From the NCBI GenBank assembly GCA_046049865.1, contig JBJOQO010000001.1, positions 62,001 to 126,000 on the forward strand: a stretch of DNA of 64,000 nt, written 5' to 3'. The position numbers and the translations under genes are program-made. Positions within the stretch are counted from its first letter, which is position 1; every line of letters starts with the position of its first letter. The stretch is from JANPCX01 sp046049865 (GTDB taxonomy: Bacteria > Pseudomonadota > Gammaproteobacteria > Burkholderiales > Burkholderiaceae_C). The notes below the pieces were generated by a model. That model saw only the letters and a program-made list of their open reading frames with translations, did no database searches and was not told where the DNA came from. Below, piece by piece: positions 1-8,324 of the stretch.

Positions 1-1156
1 TGGCTACTGCCGCAAAAGGCCAGTACAGACCCAACGTCAGGCCAATCAAGAACCAGTTCTTGAAGGTGAGCTTGAGGGCGCTGCGGAAGGTGAGGTTGCT
101 TTGAAAACGAAACTCACGATTGCCAGTTTTGGACCACACCAGGTTTTGCATGCGCGACGTGAAATAAGGAACCCACACACCATAAATTGCGATCATGCCG
201 AGCGCAAAAATCGGCACGGCCAGCGCCACAAGCAAAAAGAAGAGCCCCTTGATCTGCATCAAGCCACCGAACCCGGCGTCGCTCAACCCCGTGGCGGCCG
301 CTATAGCACCTACGACGGCAGCACCGATGCCCACCAACAGGCCGCCCACCAGCATGGATGCAAGCGTGACCCCAGCGGTCTTCAAGAAGACGGCAAAGAA
401 TGAGCCCACGCTGGCCTTGAAGCGGGTTTCCAACCCGGCGTAGGCGTAGTGGTCGTGTTGGTATTTCTTGAACCTCCACCACAACCACGGCCCGAGCAAC
501 AGCATCAGCGGAAAAACTGACAGCATGGCCCACTCAAACCACGCTGGTGGCGCTTGTTGTTGTTCGGGATCGATCATGCTGACCAGCCCCAAAATAATCG
601 CACTGGGTACAAAGAGTGGGAGCAATGTTTCGTAGGCGCCACGCACGGACCCGGTAAAACGAAAACGCAAACCACGCCAACTGGTGTTGGCCAGGCGAAA
701 CTGCAGCGAGGACTTCAGCAATGCAGGCCACACCAAAGCCAGTATTAGAAATGCGATCAGGCCCGCTGTGGGCGAGAACTGCCCCGCCACCGAATAAACA
801 AGCACCATCGCGCCGACCAACAAATAACCGCGAAACATTTTTTTGGGGTCGCCATGGAAGGCCAGCGGGTGACCATCCACCAAAGTATTGCCATGAAAGT
901 AACGCAGCTTGCGCGCTCTGGCCCATGGTGTGTAGAGACTCAAAGTCACCAGAATGAGTAACAGATTGACAATCCAGATCCGAAAGTACTCGCTGCCAGT
1001 TCCGGTGAACTCAATGGGCAGGGTTTGAATGCTGTTGCTGGGTTTGTCAGTCGGCGCAGGGCCAGGGCCTGAGGCCGCCATGGGGTTCAAAGTAGGTTCG
1101 TTCATTGGTGTGGTGTCCAGGGCGAGGGGTTGTAATGCGGACACGATCTCCTCCAT
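1..1156 (-). CDS. DUF898 (YjgN-like) membrane protein, 3' end cut by window edge
   Basis: Predicted inner-membrane protein of the DUF898/YjgN family; no molecular role is established for the family. About 385 residues are visible. After a proline-rich N-terminus comes the family module (FTGTGSEYFRIWIVN, then LYTPWARARKLRYFHGNT, roughly residues 49-93), then several hydrophobic helices, and near the window edge a second module begins (NREFRFQSNLTFRSALKLT, then LTLGLYWPF), matching the tandem architecture of the family. The chosen ATG starts MEEIVSALQ; a later ATG (MNEPTLNP, 51 bases in) is possible because no clear Shine-Dalgarno separates them. It is divergent from the glutathione S-transferase gene. 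The C-terminus lies outside the window, so the full length is unknown. Confidence 0.85.
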   Translation of the reverse strand, partial: MEEIVSALQPLALDTTPMNEPTLNPMAASGPGPAPTDKPSNSIQTLPIEFTGTGSEYFRIWIVNLLLILVTLSLYTPWARARKLRYFHGNTLVDGHPLAFHGDPKKMFRGYLLVGAMVLVYSVAGQFSPTAGLIAFLILALVWPALLKSSLQFRLANTSWRGLRFRFTGSVRGAYETLLPLFVPSAIILGLVSMIDPEQQQAPPAWFEWAMLSVFPLMLLLGPWLWWRFKKYQHDHYAYAGLETRFKASVGSFFAVFLKTAGVTLASMLVGGLLVGIGAAVVGAIAAATGLSDAGFGGLMQIKGLFFLLVALAVPIFALGMIAIYGVWVPYFTSRMQNLVWSKTGNREFRFQSNLTFRSALKLTFKNWFLIGLTLGLYWPFAAVA

Positions 1157-1208
1157 AAATCACTTTATCACCCCCTCCTGCGCGATTCGGCGGTCGGGGC
1201 AGGCCGTG

Positions 1209-1242
1209 GTGTGGTGTTGCGCACGAGCATGCAACACCACAC
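1209..1242. promoter_or_regulatory. 12-bp perfect inverted repeat between divergent genes
   Basis: Two 12-base arms (GTGTGGTGTTGC and GCAACACCACAC) are exact reverse complements separated by 10 bases. The repeat lies between the divergent DUF898 and GST starts and 38 bases before the GST start. There is no T-tract, so it is more likely an operator or a 5'-UTR hairpin of the GST message than a terminator. The binding factor is unknown. Confidence 0.45.
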
Positions 1243-1279
1243 TAGAATCCGCCGCTGCAGGGAAGAGAAAAAAGCCAAC

Positions 1280-1906
1280 ATGATGAAACTCCTCGGATCA
1301 CTGACCAGCCCCTACGTGCGCAAAGTGCGCGTGGTGATGGCCGAAAAAAAACTCGACTACCGCTTGGAGTTGGAGGACGTGTGGGCAAGCGACACGATCT
1401 TGTCCGCCAACCCATTGGGCAAAGTGCCCTGTTTGGTGATGGAGGGCGGCGAAGCGGTGTTCGACTCCCGCGTGATCGTGGAGTACGTGGACACCCTGTC
1501 GCCCGTAGGCCGCTTGATTCCTGAGCGCGGCCGCGAACGTGCTGAAGTGCGCACTTGGGAGGCCTTGGCCGATGGGCTGCTTGATGCTGCGATCGCCGTT
1601 CGCCTGGAGCAAACCTGGGCCGGTCGCAGCGATGCACAGCGAAGCAGCGCTTGGGTCAACCGCCACATGGGCAAGGTGCACTCCGCACTGTCGGCCATGA
1701 GCAAAGGCCTGGGTGAGAAACCCTGGTGTGCCGGCAACAGCACGCACATCACCTTGGCCGACGTGGCCGTGGGCTGTGCCTTGGGTTACTTGGACTTTCG
1801 CTTTCCCTCGCTGGACTGGCGACTAGAACACGCCAACCTCGCGCGCCTGGCAGAAAAACTGTTGGCGCGGCCCAGTTTCGTTGACACCGCACCACCGGCC
1901 ACCTGA
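1280..1906 (+). CDS. Glutathione S-transferase family protein
   Basis: A 208-residue GST-fold protein. The N-terminal thioredoxin-like domain carries the typical opening LLGSLTSPYVRKVRVVMAEK, the conserved cis-proline motif GKVPCLV near residue 48 and FDSRVIVEYVD just after it; the helical C-terminal domain follows. Such proteins conjugate or reduce small electrophiles with glutathione in the cytoplasm; the substrate cannot be read from the sequence. The start ATG is preceded by GGGAAGAGAAAA at a suitable distance; an adjacent second ATG (one codon later) is equally possible. An exact inverted repeat sits just upstream. It is a single-gene unit, convergent with the DUF3297 gene. Confidence 0.9.
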   Translation: MMKLLGSLTSPYVRKVRVVMAEKKLDYRLELEDVWASDTILSANPLGKVPCLVMEGGEAVFDSRVIVEYVDTLSPVGRLIPERGRERAEVRTWEALADGLLDAAIAVRLEQTWAGRSDAQRSSAWVNRHMGKVHSALSAMSKGLGEKPWCAGNSTHITLADVAVGCALGYLDFRFPSLDWRLEHANLARLAEKLLARPSFVDTAPPAT

Positions 1907-1937
1907 ACAAACCGTCAATAAAAACGCGGTAGCTGGG

Positions 1938-2186
1938 TCAGCGGTAAAACGCTTCAACCTGCCCTTTGAGTTTGATCATCAAAGGCTGGCCTTTGCGGTC
2001 TAGGGACCGGCCCGCAGGCACCTTGACCCAACCTTCGCTGACGCAATACTCCTCCACGTCGGAACGCTCTTTGCCGTTCAAACGGATACCGATGGCGTGT
2101 TGAAAAACGGCCGCCACATGGTGCGGGCTGCGTGGGTCCACCGAGAGGTGGTCGGGCAGGTCAGGGCGTGTGGTTGTGTCTGTCAT
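1938..2186 (-). CDS. DUF3297 family small protein
   Basis: An 82-residue cytosolic protein (MTDTTTRPDLPDHL...) of the DUF3297 family, common in proteobacteria and without known function. The family core is visible as LPDHLSVDPRSPHH, then IGIRLNGKERSDVEEYC and a C-terminal KGQPLMIKLKG. The start was placed at the ATG behind GGAAGAAC; longer in-frame extensions upstream lack family similarity. The gene lies alone between GST and an exported START-like protein and shows no obvious operon partner. Confidence 0.85.
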   Translation of the reverse strand: MTDTTTRPDLPDHLSVDPRSPHHVAAVFQHAIGIRLNGKERSDVEEYCVSEGWVKVPAGRSLDRKGQPLMIKLKGQVEAFYR

Positions 2187-2306
2187 GTCTGTTGTTCTTC
2201 CGGATAGATGCGTAGTTTCCCAAGTAGTCATTGTCCGGGATACGACGCAGGGCTCCGAGATGGTCTCCATCGCCAAGCAAAAAACGCCGCCCGCAGTGAA
2301 GCAAAC

Positions 2307-2930
2307 TCATGGCCTGGGAGGGTTGCCTGAATCGATGGGTGCTTTTGCAAGCAGGGCTTGACGTCTCAAAATTTCACGCACCATGCCTTCGAATTGGATT
2401 TCGATGTTCCGGCGCAGCATCAACATTCCAACCACGGGAGGCAAGGATTCTTTGGGTTCGATCAAACCTTTCCATTCCAAGCGGTGCCGCTGTGGGCCCT
2501 GGTCTGGCAACGGGGTGATCAGGTAGCTGCCTTGCATACGCTTGAGGGTGCCCGACTCCGCCTTCGCGTCGATCCGGTAGGGCTCCAACTCCGTGCAAAC
2601 CAATACGAGGTCAATTGGAAATGAAAGGAAGGCAAGCCGGGCCTGGCCTTTTTGCGACACCCTCACCTGGTTGCCGCGTCGCTCCAGCAGTCGACTGGAT
2701 TGAATGCCGGGAACAAAATCTTCCAGGTGGTTGTAGTCCGTGAGCGTGCCCCAAACCACAGCCAGGTTCGCGTCAAACTCCGCATGCACCTGCACTTCGA
2801 CCGCTTCGGGTTCTGCCGCGCTGCGTTTGGCGCTGACAGTAACCGGTGGCGTGCTCGTCTCCTGACCTTGAGCGGCGACGGGCGGCATGAAGGCCACGAG
2901 CACCAGCAAGGCCAGCAAACGACGTTTCAT
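2307..2930 (-). CDS. Exported SRPBCC/START-like (coenzyme Q-binding type) protein
   Basis: A 207-residue protein with a clear Sec signal peptide (MKRRLLALLVLVAFMPPVAA, cleavage near residue 21) followed by a ligand-binding SRPBCC domain: VWGTLTDYNHLEDFVPGIQS near the start and a long C-terminal helix (IEIQFEGMVREILRRQ) at the end, typical of polyketide-cyclase/START-like folds. Members bind hydrophobic ligands; the ligand here is unknown and the signal peptide places the protein in the periplasm. An upstream in-frame extension overlaps the CBS gene region and lacks a signal, so the ATG at MKRRLL was chosen. It follows the CBS-domain gene on the same strand and may be cotranscribed. Confidence 0.8.
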   Translation of the reverse strand: MKRRLLALLVLVAFMPPVAAQGQETSTPPVTVSAKRSAAEPEAVEVQVHAEFDANLAVVWGTLTDYNHLEDFVPGIQSSRLLERRGNQVRVSQKGQARLAFLSFPIDLVLVCTELEPYRIDAKAESGTLKRMQGSYLITPLPDQGPQRHRLEWKGLIEPKESLPPVVGMLMLRRNIEIQFEGMVREILRRQALLAKAPIDSGNPPRP

Positions 2931-2989
2931 TCGGGACACCCTGCAACTCAACGAATTGAGCACACACTGAGTTGAAAGCGTCCAGCCTC

Positions 2990-3418
2990 TCAGCTTTGGA
3001 TATAACTTTGCAACTGAGAAATCGTTAGTTCGTGGTCGGCAATGATGTCGTCCATCAGGTCGCGAATTGAGATCATGCCCACCACCTTGTCGCCATCGAC
3101 CACGGGCAGGTGGCGAATTTTTTTCTGGCTCATCAGTGCCATGCATTCGCGGGTGCGGGTGCTGGGACTGACGGTGAACACATTTCGGGTCATGATTTCG
3201 GCCACCGTGGTGTCTTTGGAGTTGCGACCTTGCAGCGCAATCTTGCGGGTGTAGTCGCGCTCTGAAAAAACGCCGACAAGTTTGTCGCCTTCCATCACCA
3301 CCAGGGCGCCCACTTCGTGCTGCGCCAACACGTGCAAGGCATCGAAAACGTTGTCGCTCGGGGCAACACGTATGACGCCGGCGGGGTGACGTTTAAACAG
3401 TTCTGAAACCGGTTTCAT
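2990..3418 (-). CDS. CBS-domain pair protein
   Basis: A 142-residue protein made almost entirely of two CBS motifs (first around residues 10-65 with GALVVMEGDKLVGVFSERDY, second around residues 75-130 with IRHLPVVDGDKVVGMISIRD). Stand-alone CBS pairs bind adenine nucleotides or NAD and act as cytosolic energy sensors or adaptors; the partner is not apparent here. The start MKPVSELFK was preferred over an upstream extension that lacks family similarity. The next gene downstream on this strand is the exported START-like protein. Confidence 0.88.
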   Translation of the reverse strand: MKPVSELFKRHPAGVIRVAPSDNVFDALHVLAQHEVGALVVMEGDKLVGVFSERDYTRKIALQGRNSKDTTVAEIMTRNVFTVSPSTRTRECMALMSQKKIRHLPVVDGDKVVGMISIRDLMDDIIADHELTISQLQSYIQS

Positions 3419-3597
3419 GGGGACTCCACTAGGGTTATTGCAATCCGAGAAGGCCTGTGTCGCCGCAGCGCCCAGTGCCTGTTGATTCTGCCAGGATGCG
3501 CAGGCGTCCAATCATGTCGTGCGTCAAGCCGAGTACAACGCAGCAAGCTTGGGTGGCCAAGGTGTTGGAAGCGTCAACGGAACGAACCACTGGCAAC

Positions 3598-4374
3598 TCA
3601 CGGCACTGGCGGCAACCAGTTGATCTCACGCGCCGTTTCTTCGCCAATCAACGCCCGCTTCAAGTGAGCGGGTTGTTCCGACTGGGTGGGCGACAGTGGC
3701 GTGCGGCCGCCCATGATCTCTGCGAAATCTTGCGGAAACCGCGGCTCTTTGTTCGGGTCCGCATAACCGTCCGGAAAACGCGGCTGGTTGGTAGACAAAT
3801 CGTATTTGTCGGTCGCCCCCAAGGTGTGCAAAAACTCGTGGGCAATGATGATGTTGTTCGGCCCCGCCATGGCAGGTGTGGCAAACACCTGAGCCAAGCC
3901 GATTAACCCTTTTTGCAGCGCGGTGGAGTGGTCCAAACGTTGCCGCTGCGTGGGGTCGAAGTACAGCAAGTACATCTTCACCTGCGGCCCAGGCCCCGTG
4001 GTGTCGCCATGGTGCCAAGCCCACCAGCGCATTTTTAAGCTCCATGAGGCCACCTGTAGCGGCCCACCGCGCAGGGGGGCCAGTGGCGGAAAGCTGTCAA
4101 TTGAGGGGGCCAAACGCACCTCCACCGACGCAAACGATTCACGGCCATAACGTTTTGCTTCGGCCAACATGAAGGCCTCCAAAGGCTTGAAGTCGTCCAC
4201 CGTCAGACTTTCGATATAGGCCTGCGTGGCCGCCCTGCCATCGGCGTTGATGGGGTAGATGTTGACTGGCAAGGTGTACTTCCACTTCACGGAATTCACC
4301 TGTGTGCGCCAGGCGCCCCAGGCCACGGCAACAAGCACAAACAACAAAATAATGATTCGGACGGTTTTAAACAT
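3598..4374 (-). CDS. Membrane-anchored HExxH metalloprotease-like protein
   Basis: A 258-residue protein with one N-terminal membrane anchor (residues 6-21, VRIIILLFVLVAVAWG) and a periplasmic domain. The motif HEFLHTLGATDKYD at residues 179-192 contains HExxH, the zinc-binding signature of metallopeptidases, with D and Y residues close by. This suggests an anchored zincin-like peptidase, but no substrate or named family can be assigned. It is divergent from the RelA/SpoT-domain gene and starts at an ATG immediately before the hydrophobic segment. Confidence 0.7.
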   Translation of the reverse strand: MFKTVRIIILLFVLVAVAWGAWRTQVNSVKWKYTLPVNIYPINADGRAATQAYIESLTVDDFKPLEAFMLAEAKRYGRESFASVEVRLAPSIDSFPPLAPLRGGPLQVASWSLKMRWWAWHHGDTTGPGPQVKMYLLYFDPTQRQRLDHSTALQKGLIGLAQVFATPAMAGPNNIIIAHEFLHTLGATDKYDLSTNQPRFPDGYADPNKEPRFPQDFAEIMGGRTPLSPTQSEQPAHLKRALIGEETAREINWLPPVP

Positions 4375-4455
4375 GCGGAGCGAAATAAGGTCAGTACCGA
4401 TGAATTGTGCGGGCGTTCACCTCGGGTTACCCTGCTGCACCCCATGTGCGTGAGA

Positions 4456-5556
4456 ATGCAACTCAAGCAATCCAGCCAGCCGACACCACCCATGCCCTGC
4501 CTCGACTTTGATACCGAAAAGGCCGCCTTCTTGGCCGGCTATGACCGCGACCTGCCAAGACTGGAGGAAGCGCGCACCTCCTTCACTGCGCTGTTGACCG
4601 CCTTGGTCACCCACGCGGGCAACATTCAGGTGTCCAAGATCGATGGCCGCGTCAAAGACCGCGAGGAGTGCATTCGCAAGTTTTCACGCAAATACCGCGC
4701 AGCGCTGGAAGAATCCAGCACGCCCTACGAGATTGCGCCTTACATCACCGACCTCATCGGCATTCGTATTGTTTGCCTCTATGAAGACGAGTTGGACCTG
4801 GTGGCCGAGGTGGTGCGCTCGCACTTTGAAGTGATTGAGATATCCAACCGCGTGGCCGACGTGGAAAGCACCGAAAGCGCCTTTGGCTACAAAGGCCTGC
4901 ACATGGACCTGCGCCTGAACGCCACCCGCGCCCCGCTGCCCGAGTACGCGGCTTATGCGCCCTACCGTTTTGAGCTGCAAGTGCGCACCGTGATTCAAGA
5001 CGCCTGGAGCGTGCTGGACCACAAAATCAAGTACAAAAAATCCATCCCCAACGCGCTGAAACGCCGCATCAATGTGCTGTCCGCTTTGTTTGAACTCGCC
5101 GACCGCGAATTCAAACAAATTCGCGATGCCACCGAAGCCGCCTTGCGCGAAGCGCCCGATGAAACCTCCCCCGCGCAACCACCCCAAGGCCCCGAAAAAC
5201 AAGGGCGTGCATCCAGTGCCGGCAGCGAACTCAACGCCTTCACCTTCCTGAAAATCGCCAATCATTTTTTCAAAGACTTCGACTTCGAGCCCCACAAGGT
5301 GGACGGCTTTGTGCAAGGCATCCGCGAGTGGTCACCCGGCATCAGCCGCGTGTCCTTCAACGACCTGCTCCAACAAAACATCACCACCGTGAAGAAGTAC
5401 AAACTGGCCTACGAGGAAAAAAACCCCAGCGCCAAATTCAACGCCTATACGGTGATCCGCCACTGCCTTTATCTGGGCGACAAAACCAAGTTCAGCAGGG
5501 CGCTGACCAAGGTGTCCAGGGAGGCGTTTGAGGGGTGGTTGGTGGGGGGTGGGTAG
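4456..5556 (+). CDS. RelA/SpoT-domain protein (putative (p)ppGpp synthetase-like)
   Basis: A cytosolic protein of about 366 residues with a RelA/SpoT nucleotidyltransferase core in its first half: KDREECIRKFSRKY (substrate-binding helix), TDLIGIRIVCLYEDEL, FGYKGLHMDLRL, and FELQVRTVIQDAWSVLDHK, whose E-x-Q-x-R-T matches the catalytic EIQIRT of small alarmone synthetases. No HD hydrolase, TGS or ACT domain is present. The C-terminal 150 residues are an additional region of unknown role, so it is larger than a typical small alarmone synthetase (around 200-250 residues). Start is uncertain: ATGs at 4444, 4456 and 4492 are all in frame; the last begins the clearly conserved part. Confidence 0.8.
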   Translation: MQLKQSSQPTPPMPCLDFDTEKAAFLAGYDRDLPRLEEARTSFTALLTALVTHAGNIQVSKIDGRVKDREECIRKFSRKYRAALEESSTPYEIAPYITDLIGIRIVCLYEDELDLVAEVVRSHFEVIEISNRVADVESTESAFGYKGLHMDLRLNATRAPLPEYAAYAPYRFELQVRTVIQDAWSVLDHKIKYKKSIPNALKRRINVLSALFELADREFKQIRDATEAALREAPDETSPAQPPQGPEKQGRASSAGSELNAFTFLKIANHFFKDFDFEPHKVDGFVQGIREWSPGISRVSFNDLLQQNITTVKKYKLAYEEKNPSAKFNAYTVIRHCLYLGDKTKFSRALTKVSREAFEGWLVGGG

Positions 5557-5688
5557 TCAAAAGCAGAGCCGGGCTTACCAACTTTGCCGCGCCAATCAAA
5601 CCGTCAAGCCGACAATCTACTTTTCCGCACGGCGCCCACCCTACCCCGACTTCCCGCTTCACTCTGACCGTTCCCCAGAAAGCCCCCC

Positions 5689-6657
5689 ATGCCCATCCAA
5701 TGGTTCCCCGGTCACATGAACTCGACCAAAAAGGCCATCAAAGAGCGGCTGCCTGATATTGATGTGGTGATTGAGTTGCTGGATGCGCGTTTGCCCGGCT
5801 CCAGCAGCAACCCGCTGTTGGCCGAGATGACGCGGGGCAAGTCTGCCCTGAAGGTGCTCACCAAACAAGACCTGGCCGACCCCGAGCGCACGGCCTTGTG
5901 GCTGGCGCATTACCAAGCGCAGCCGGGCACACAAGCCTTGGCGCTGGATGCCAGCATGGCGGGCCCGGCCAAACCGTTGATTGCCGCTTGCCGCAGCCTG
6001 GTGCCGGGGCGCGGGGGCATGGTCAAGCCGGTGCGGGTGTTGATTTGCGGCATTCCGAATGTGGGCAAATCCACCTTGGTCAACACCTTGCATGGCAAGG
6101 TGGCAGCGAAAACCGGGGACGAGCCAGGCATCACCAAGATTGAACAAAAAATCGTGCTGGCCAACGACTTCTATTTGTTCGACACGCCCGGCATGCTGTG
6201 GCCGCGCATTGTGGTGGAGCAAAGCGGCTACCACTTGGCCGCCAGCGGCGGCATTGGGCGCAATGCCTATGACGAAGAAGAAGTGGCCCTGGTATTGCTG
6301 GACAGCGTGCGGCCTTTGTATGCCGAACGCCTGCAGGCGCGCTACAAACTTGGCAGCCTGGAGGCGCTCAGTGACGAGGCCTTGTTGGCCGACATCGGCC
6401 GCAAACGCGGCGGCCTGATGGCCGGTGGCCAGGTGAACATGCAAAAAGCGGCCGAGATCGCGCTGAACGATTTTCGCGCCGGGGCCTGGGGGCGCATCAC
6501 GCTGGAGACACCGGAGCAATACCAACAGTGGTGCCTGGAGGCTCAGGTCCTAGAAGCCGAGCGGCAAGCCAAGAAGGCGGCGGGGAAAAAGAAGGGCAAA
6601 GCGCCTCTGGTGAGCGCAGACGAAACGACGGATGAGGCCGCCAACGACGCGGGCTGA
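5689..6657 (+). CDS. ylqF: YlqF/RbgA-type ribosome biogenesis GTPase
   Basis: A 322-residue circularly permuted GTPase: the G4 motif TKQD (58-61) precedes G1 GIPNVGKST (121-129), G2-region PGIT (146-149) and G3 DTPG (165-168). The N-terminal MPIQWFPGHM is the hallmark of YlqF/RbgA, which in Bacillus helps late assembly of the large ribosomal subunit; the beta-proteobacterial role is assumed to be similar. The C-terminus ends in a lysine-rich tail (AKKAAGKKKGK), likely for rRNA contact. It stands alone, upstream of a convergent DEAD-box helicase, another RNA-related function. Confidence 0.93.
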   Translation: MPIQWFPGHMNSTKKAIKERLPDIDVVIELLDARLPGSSSNPLLAEMTRGKSALKVLTKQDLADPERTALWLAHYQAQPGTQALALDASMAGPAKPLIAACRSLVPGRGGMVKPVRVLICGIPNVGKSTLVNTLHGKVAAKTGDEPGITKIEQKIVLANDFYLFDTPGMLWPRIVVEQSGYHLAASGGIGRNAYDEEEVALVLLDSVRPLYAERLQARYKLGSLEALSDEALLADIGRKRGGLMAGGQVNMQKAAEIALNDFRAGAWGRITLETPEQYQQWCLEAQVLEAERQAKKAAGKKKGKAPLVSADETTDEAANDAG

Positions 6658-6705
6658 TGACGCCTGGTCCCACTGGGTTTCAATGGCGAACGGCAGGCGT
6701 GGTGT

Positions 6706-7989
6706 TCACAGCGCCGCTTTGGCCTCACGCAATTTGTCCTTCTTGCTCTTGCGCAAGCCCTTGACGCCACCGTTTGCATCCAGGGGCGCAGCGATGCAAG
6801 TAGGCTCGAAACCTTCAATTTGCTCGCGCACCACCCGCTGGCCTTGGCGTTTTTCTATCAAGCGGAAATGCGCTTCTGCCACTGCGGTGTCGGCGGTGAT
6901 GAAACTCACCGCCAGGCCACTTTGCCCGGCCCGGCCTGTGCGGCCAATGCGGTGCGTGTAGTCGCTCGCCGAGCGCGGCAAATCAAAGTTCACCACCACG
7001 GGCAGCAGCGGGATGTCGATGCCACGTGCGGCCACATCGGTGGTCACCAGTACTTTGAGTTGGCTGCTTTTGAAGTCGGACAGCACCTGGTTCCTGGCCC
7101 CTTGGGTCAAGTCGCCGTGCAGTGAGCGGGCATTGATGCCGTTGCGGCACAGTTTGTCAGCCACATGCACAGCGGCATAACGTGTGGCCACAAACACCAA
7201 GGTGCGCGACCACTGGCCTTGTTCAATGAGGTGACGCAGCAGTTGCAAACGGCGTTTGTCCTCCACCTGCACAGCGCGCTGTTGGATGGCGGCCAAAACC
7301 GCGTTGTCCACTGCCGCCGGGGGGGCATGCAAGTCAATACGCAGTGGCTCACGCAACAAGGCATGCGCTCGAGCGTTCAAGGCCGCAGGTGCCGTTGCGG
7401 AAAACATCAAGGTTTGGCGTGACTTCGGCAAAAGTCCCAAGACCCGATCCACCTCGTCAGCGAAACCGGCATCCAACAAACGATCGGCCTCATCCAGAAC
7501 CAAGGTGCTCAGTTGCGCCAGCGACAAGGCATTGCTCGCCAGCAAATCAAGCAAACGCCCCGGCGTGGCCACCACCAGCTCTGCACCGCCGCGCAATCGC
7601 ATCATTTGTGGGTTGATGGAGGCGCCGCCAAAAACCACCACCAGCTTCAAGCCCTCGGGCCCAGTCGGTGCCAAAGCCTGCACGAGCTGGCCAACTTGCA
7701 CCGCGAGCTCTCGTGTAGGCACCAGCACCAAAACCTGAGTGGCTCTGGATGACCGCCGAGGCGCACTGGCCTTGATGTTTTGTTTCAACAAACGCTGCAC
7801 GAGAGGCAACACATAGGCTGCGGTTTTGCCGGAACCCGTGGGTGCATTCGCCCAAACATCCTGTCCGGCCATCACCGCTGCCATCGACGCACGCTGGATG
7901 TCCGTGGGTTGCTTCATACCGCAGCGCTGCGCTGCATCAACAAGACTGGGCATCAAGCCAAGAGTTTGGAACGACATGGGGCGGGGCAC
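6706..7989 (-). CDS. DEAD-box RNA helicase (RhlE-like)
   Basis: A 427-residue ATP-dependent RNA helicase with all core motifs: Q-motif region around KQPTDIQ, motif I APTGSGKT (49-56), PTRELAVQ, a DEAD box in VLDEADRLLDAGF, SAT (MFSATAP), ARGIDIP and the motif VI HRIGRTGRAG. The C-terminal extension is short, as in RhlE-type enzymes used in ribosome assembly or RNA decay. Start is either the first ATG (MPRPMSF) or the one four codons later. The 5' flank contains the repeat element E1, so its promoter may lie in or next to that element. Confidence 0.93.
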   Translation of the reverse strand: MPRPMSFQTLGLMPSLVDAAQRCGMKQPTDIQRASMAAVMAGQDVWANAPTGSGKTAAYVLPLVQRLLKQNIKASAPRRSSRATQVLVLVPTRELAVQVGQLVQALAPTGPEGLKLVVVFGGASINPQMMRLRGGAELVVATPGRLLDLLASNALSLAQLSTLVLDEADRLLDAGFADEVDRVLGLLPKSRQTLMFSATAPAALNARAHALLREPLRIDLHAPPAAVDNAVLAAIQQRAVQVEDKRRLQLLRHLIEQGQWSRTLVFVATRYAAVHVADKLCRNGINARSLHGDLTQGARNQVLSDFKSSQLKVLVTTDVAARGIDIPLLPVVVNFDLPRSASDYTHRIGRTGRAGQSGLAVSFITADTAVAEAHFRLIEKRQGQRVVREQIEGFEPTCIAAPLDANGGVKGLRKSKKDKLREAKAAL

Positions 7990-8108
7990 AGCCGTGGGGC
8001 TTAGTTCGAGCGAAGTGGGGATGCGGCGCTAACAAACAGCGTTGCGAGAGAGACTGAGTCTAGCCCGCATATCTCACCAGGTCGCTCTTCTATGCGTCAC
8101 AACACTGC

Positions 8109-8324
8109 ATGAATGCTCCCTTTCTTGGCTTCAAGTGCCAAATCCAATTTGGTCCGAGCGCTACACACCCGATTGAGCCGTGCTGCGGCACGCTGGCTGC
8201 GTTGCTCCTCCTCGCGGGCACGAGCCCGCAGCGTCGTCTCCCTTGCAGGGCGCACCCAAGCTTGCAAGCTTGGGTCGCTGCGCAGGCAAGCCGCATGCGG
8301 CTTGAAAGCCCTGCTTCGCCCTAG
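8109..8324 (+). CDS. Small reading frame carried by repeat E1 (doubtful)
   Basis: A 71-codon frame beginning MNAPFLGF. Codons 17-43 (SATHPIEPCC, then GTLAALLLLAGTSPQRR) closely match the 60-codon frame in E2, with the ATG the same distance upstream in both. The middle 13 codons after MNA differ almost completely. A hydrophobic leucine run is followed by arginines. There is no Shine-Dalgarno and composition is that of the repeat, so this may simply be a passenger frame of repeated DNA. It is listed because the start, frame and length to the conserved block are maintained in both copies. Confidence 0.2.
   Translation: MNAPFLGFKCQIQFGPSATHPIEPCCGTLAALLLLAGTSPQRRLPCRAHPSLQAWVAAQASRMRLESPASP
8245..8314. 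repeat. Palindrome-rich insert inside E1
   Basis: Bounded by GCAGGGC (8245-8251) and its complement GCCCTGC (8308-8314), the insert contains a perfect 20-bp palindrome (8255-8274, CCCAAGCTTGCAAGCTTGGG) and a perfect 16-bp palindrome (8288-8303, AAGCCGCATGCGGCTT). A single strand could fold into a stem carrying two hairpins. The E2 copy lacks this block. Confidence 0.6.
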
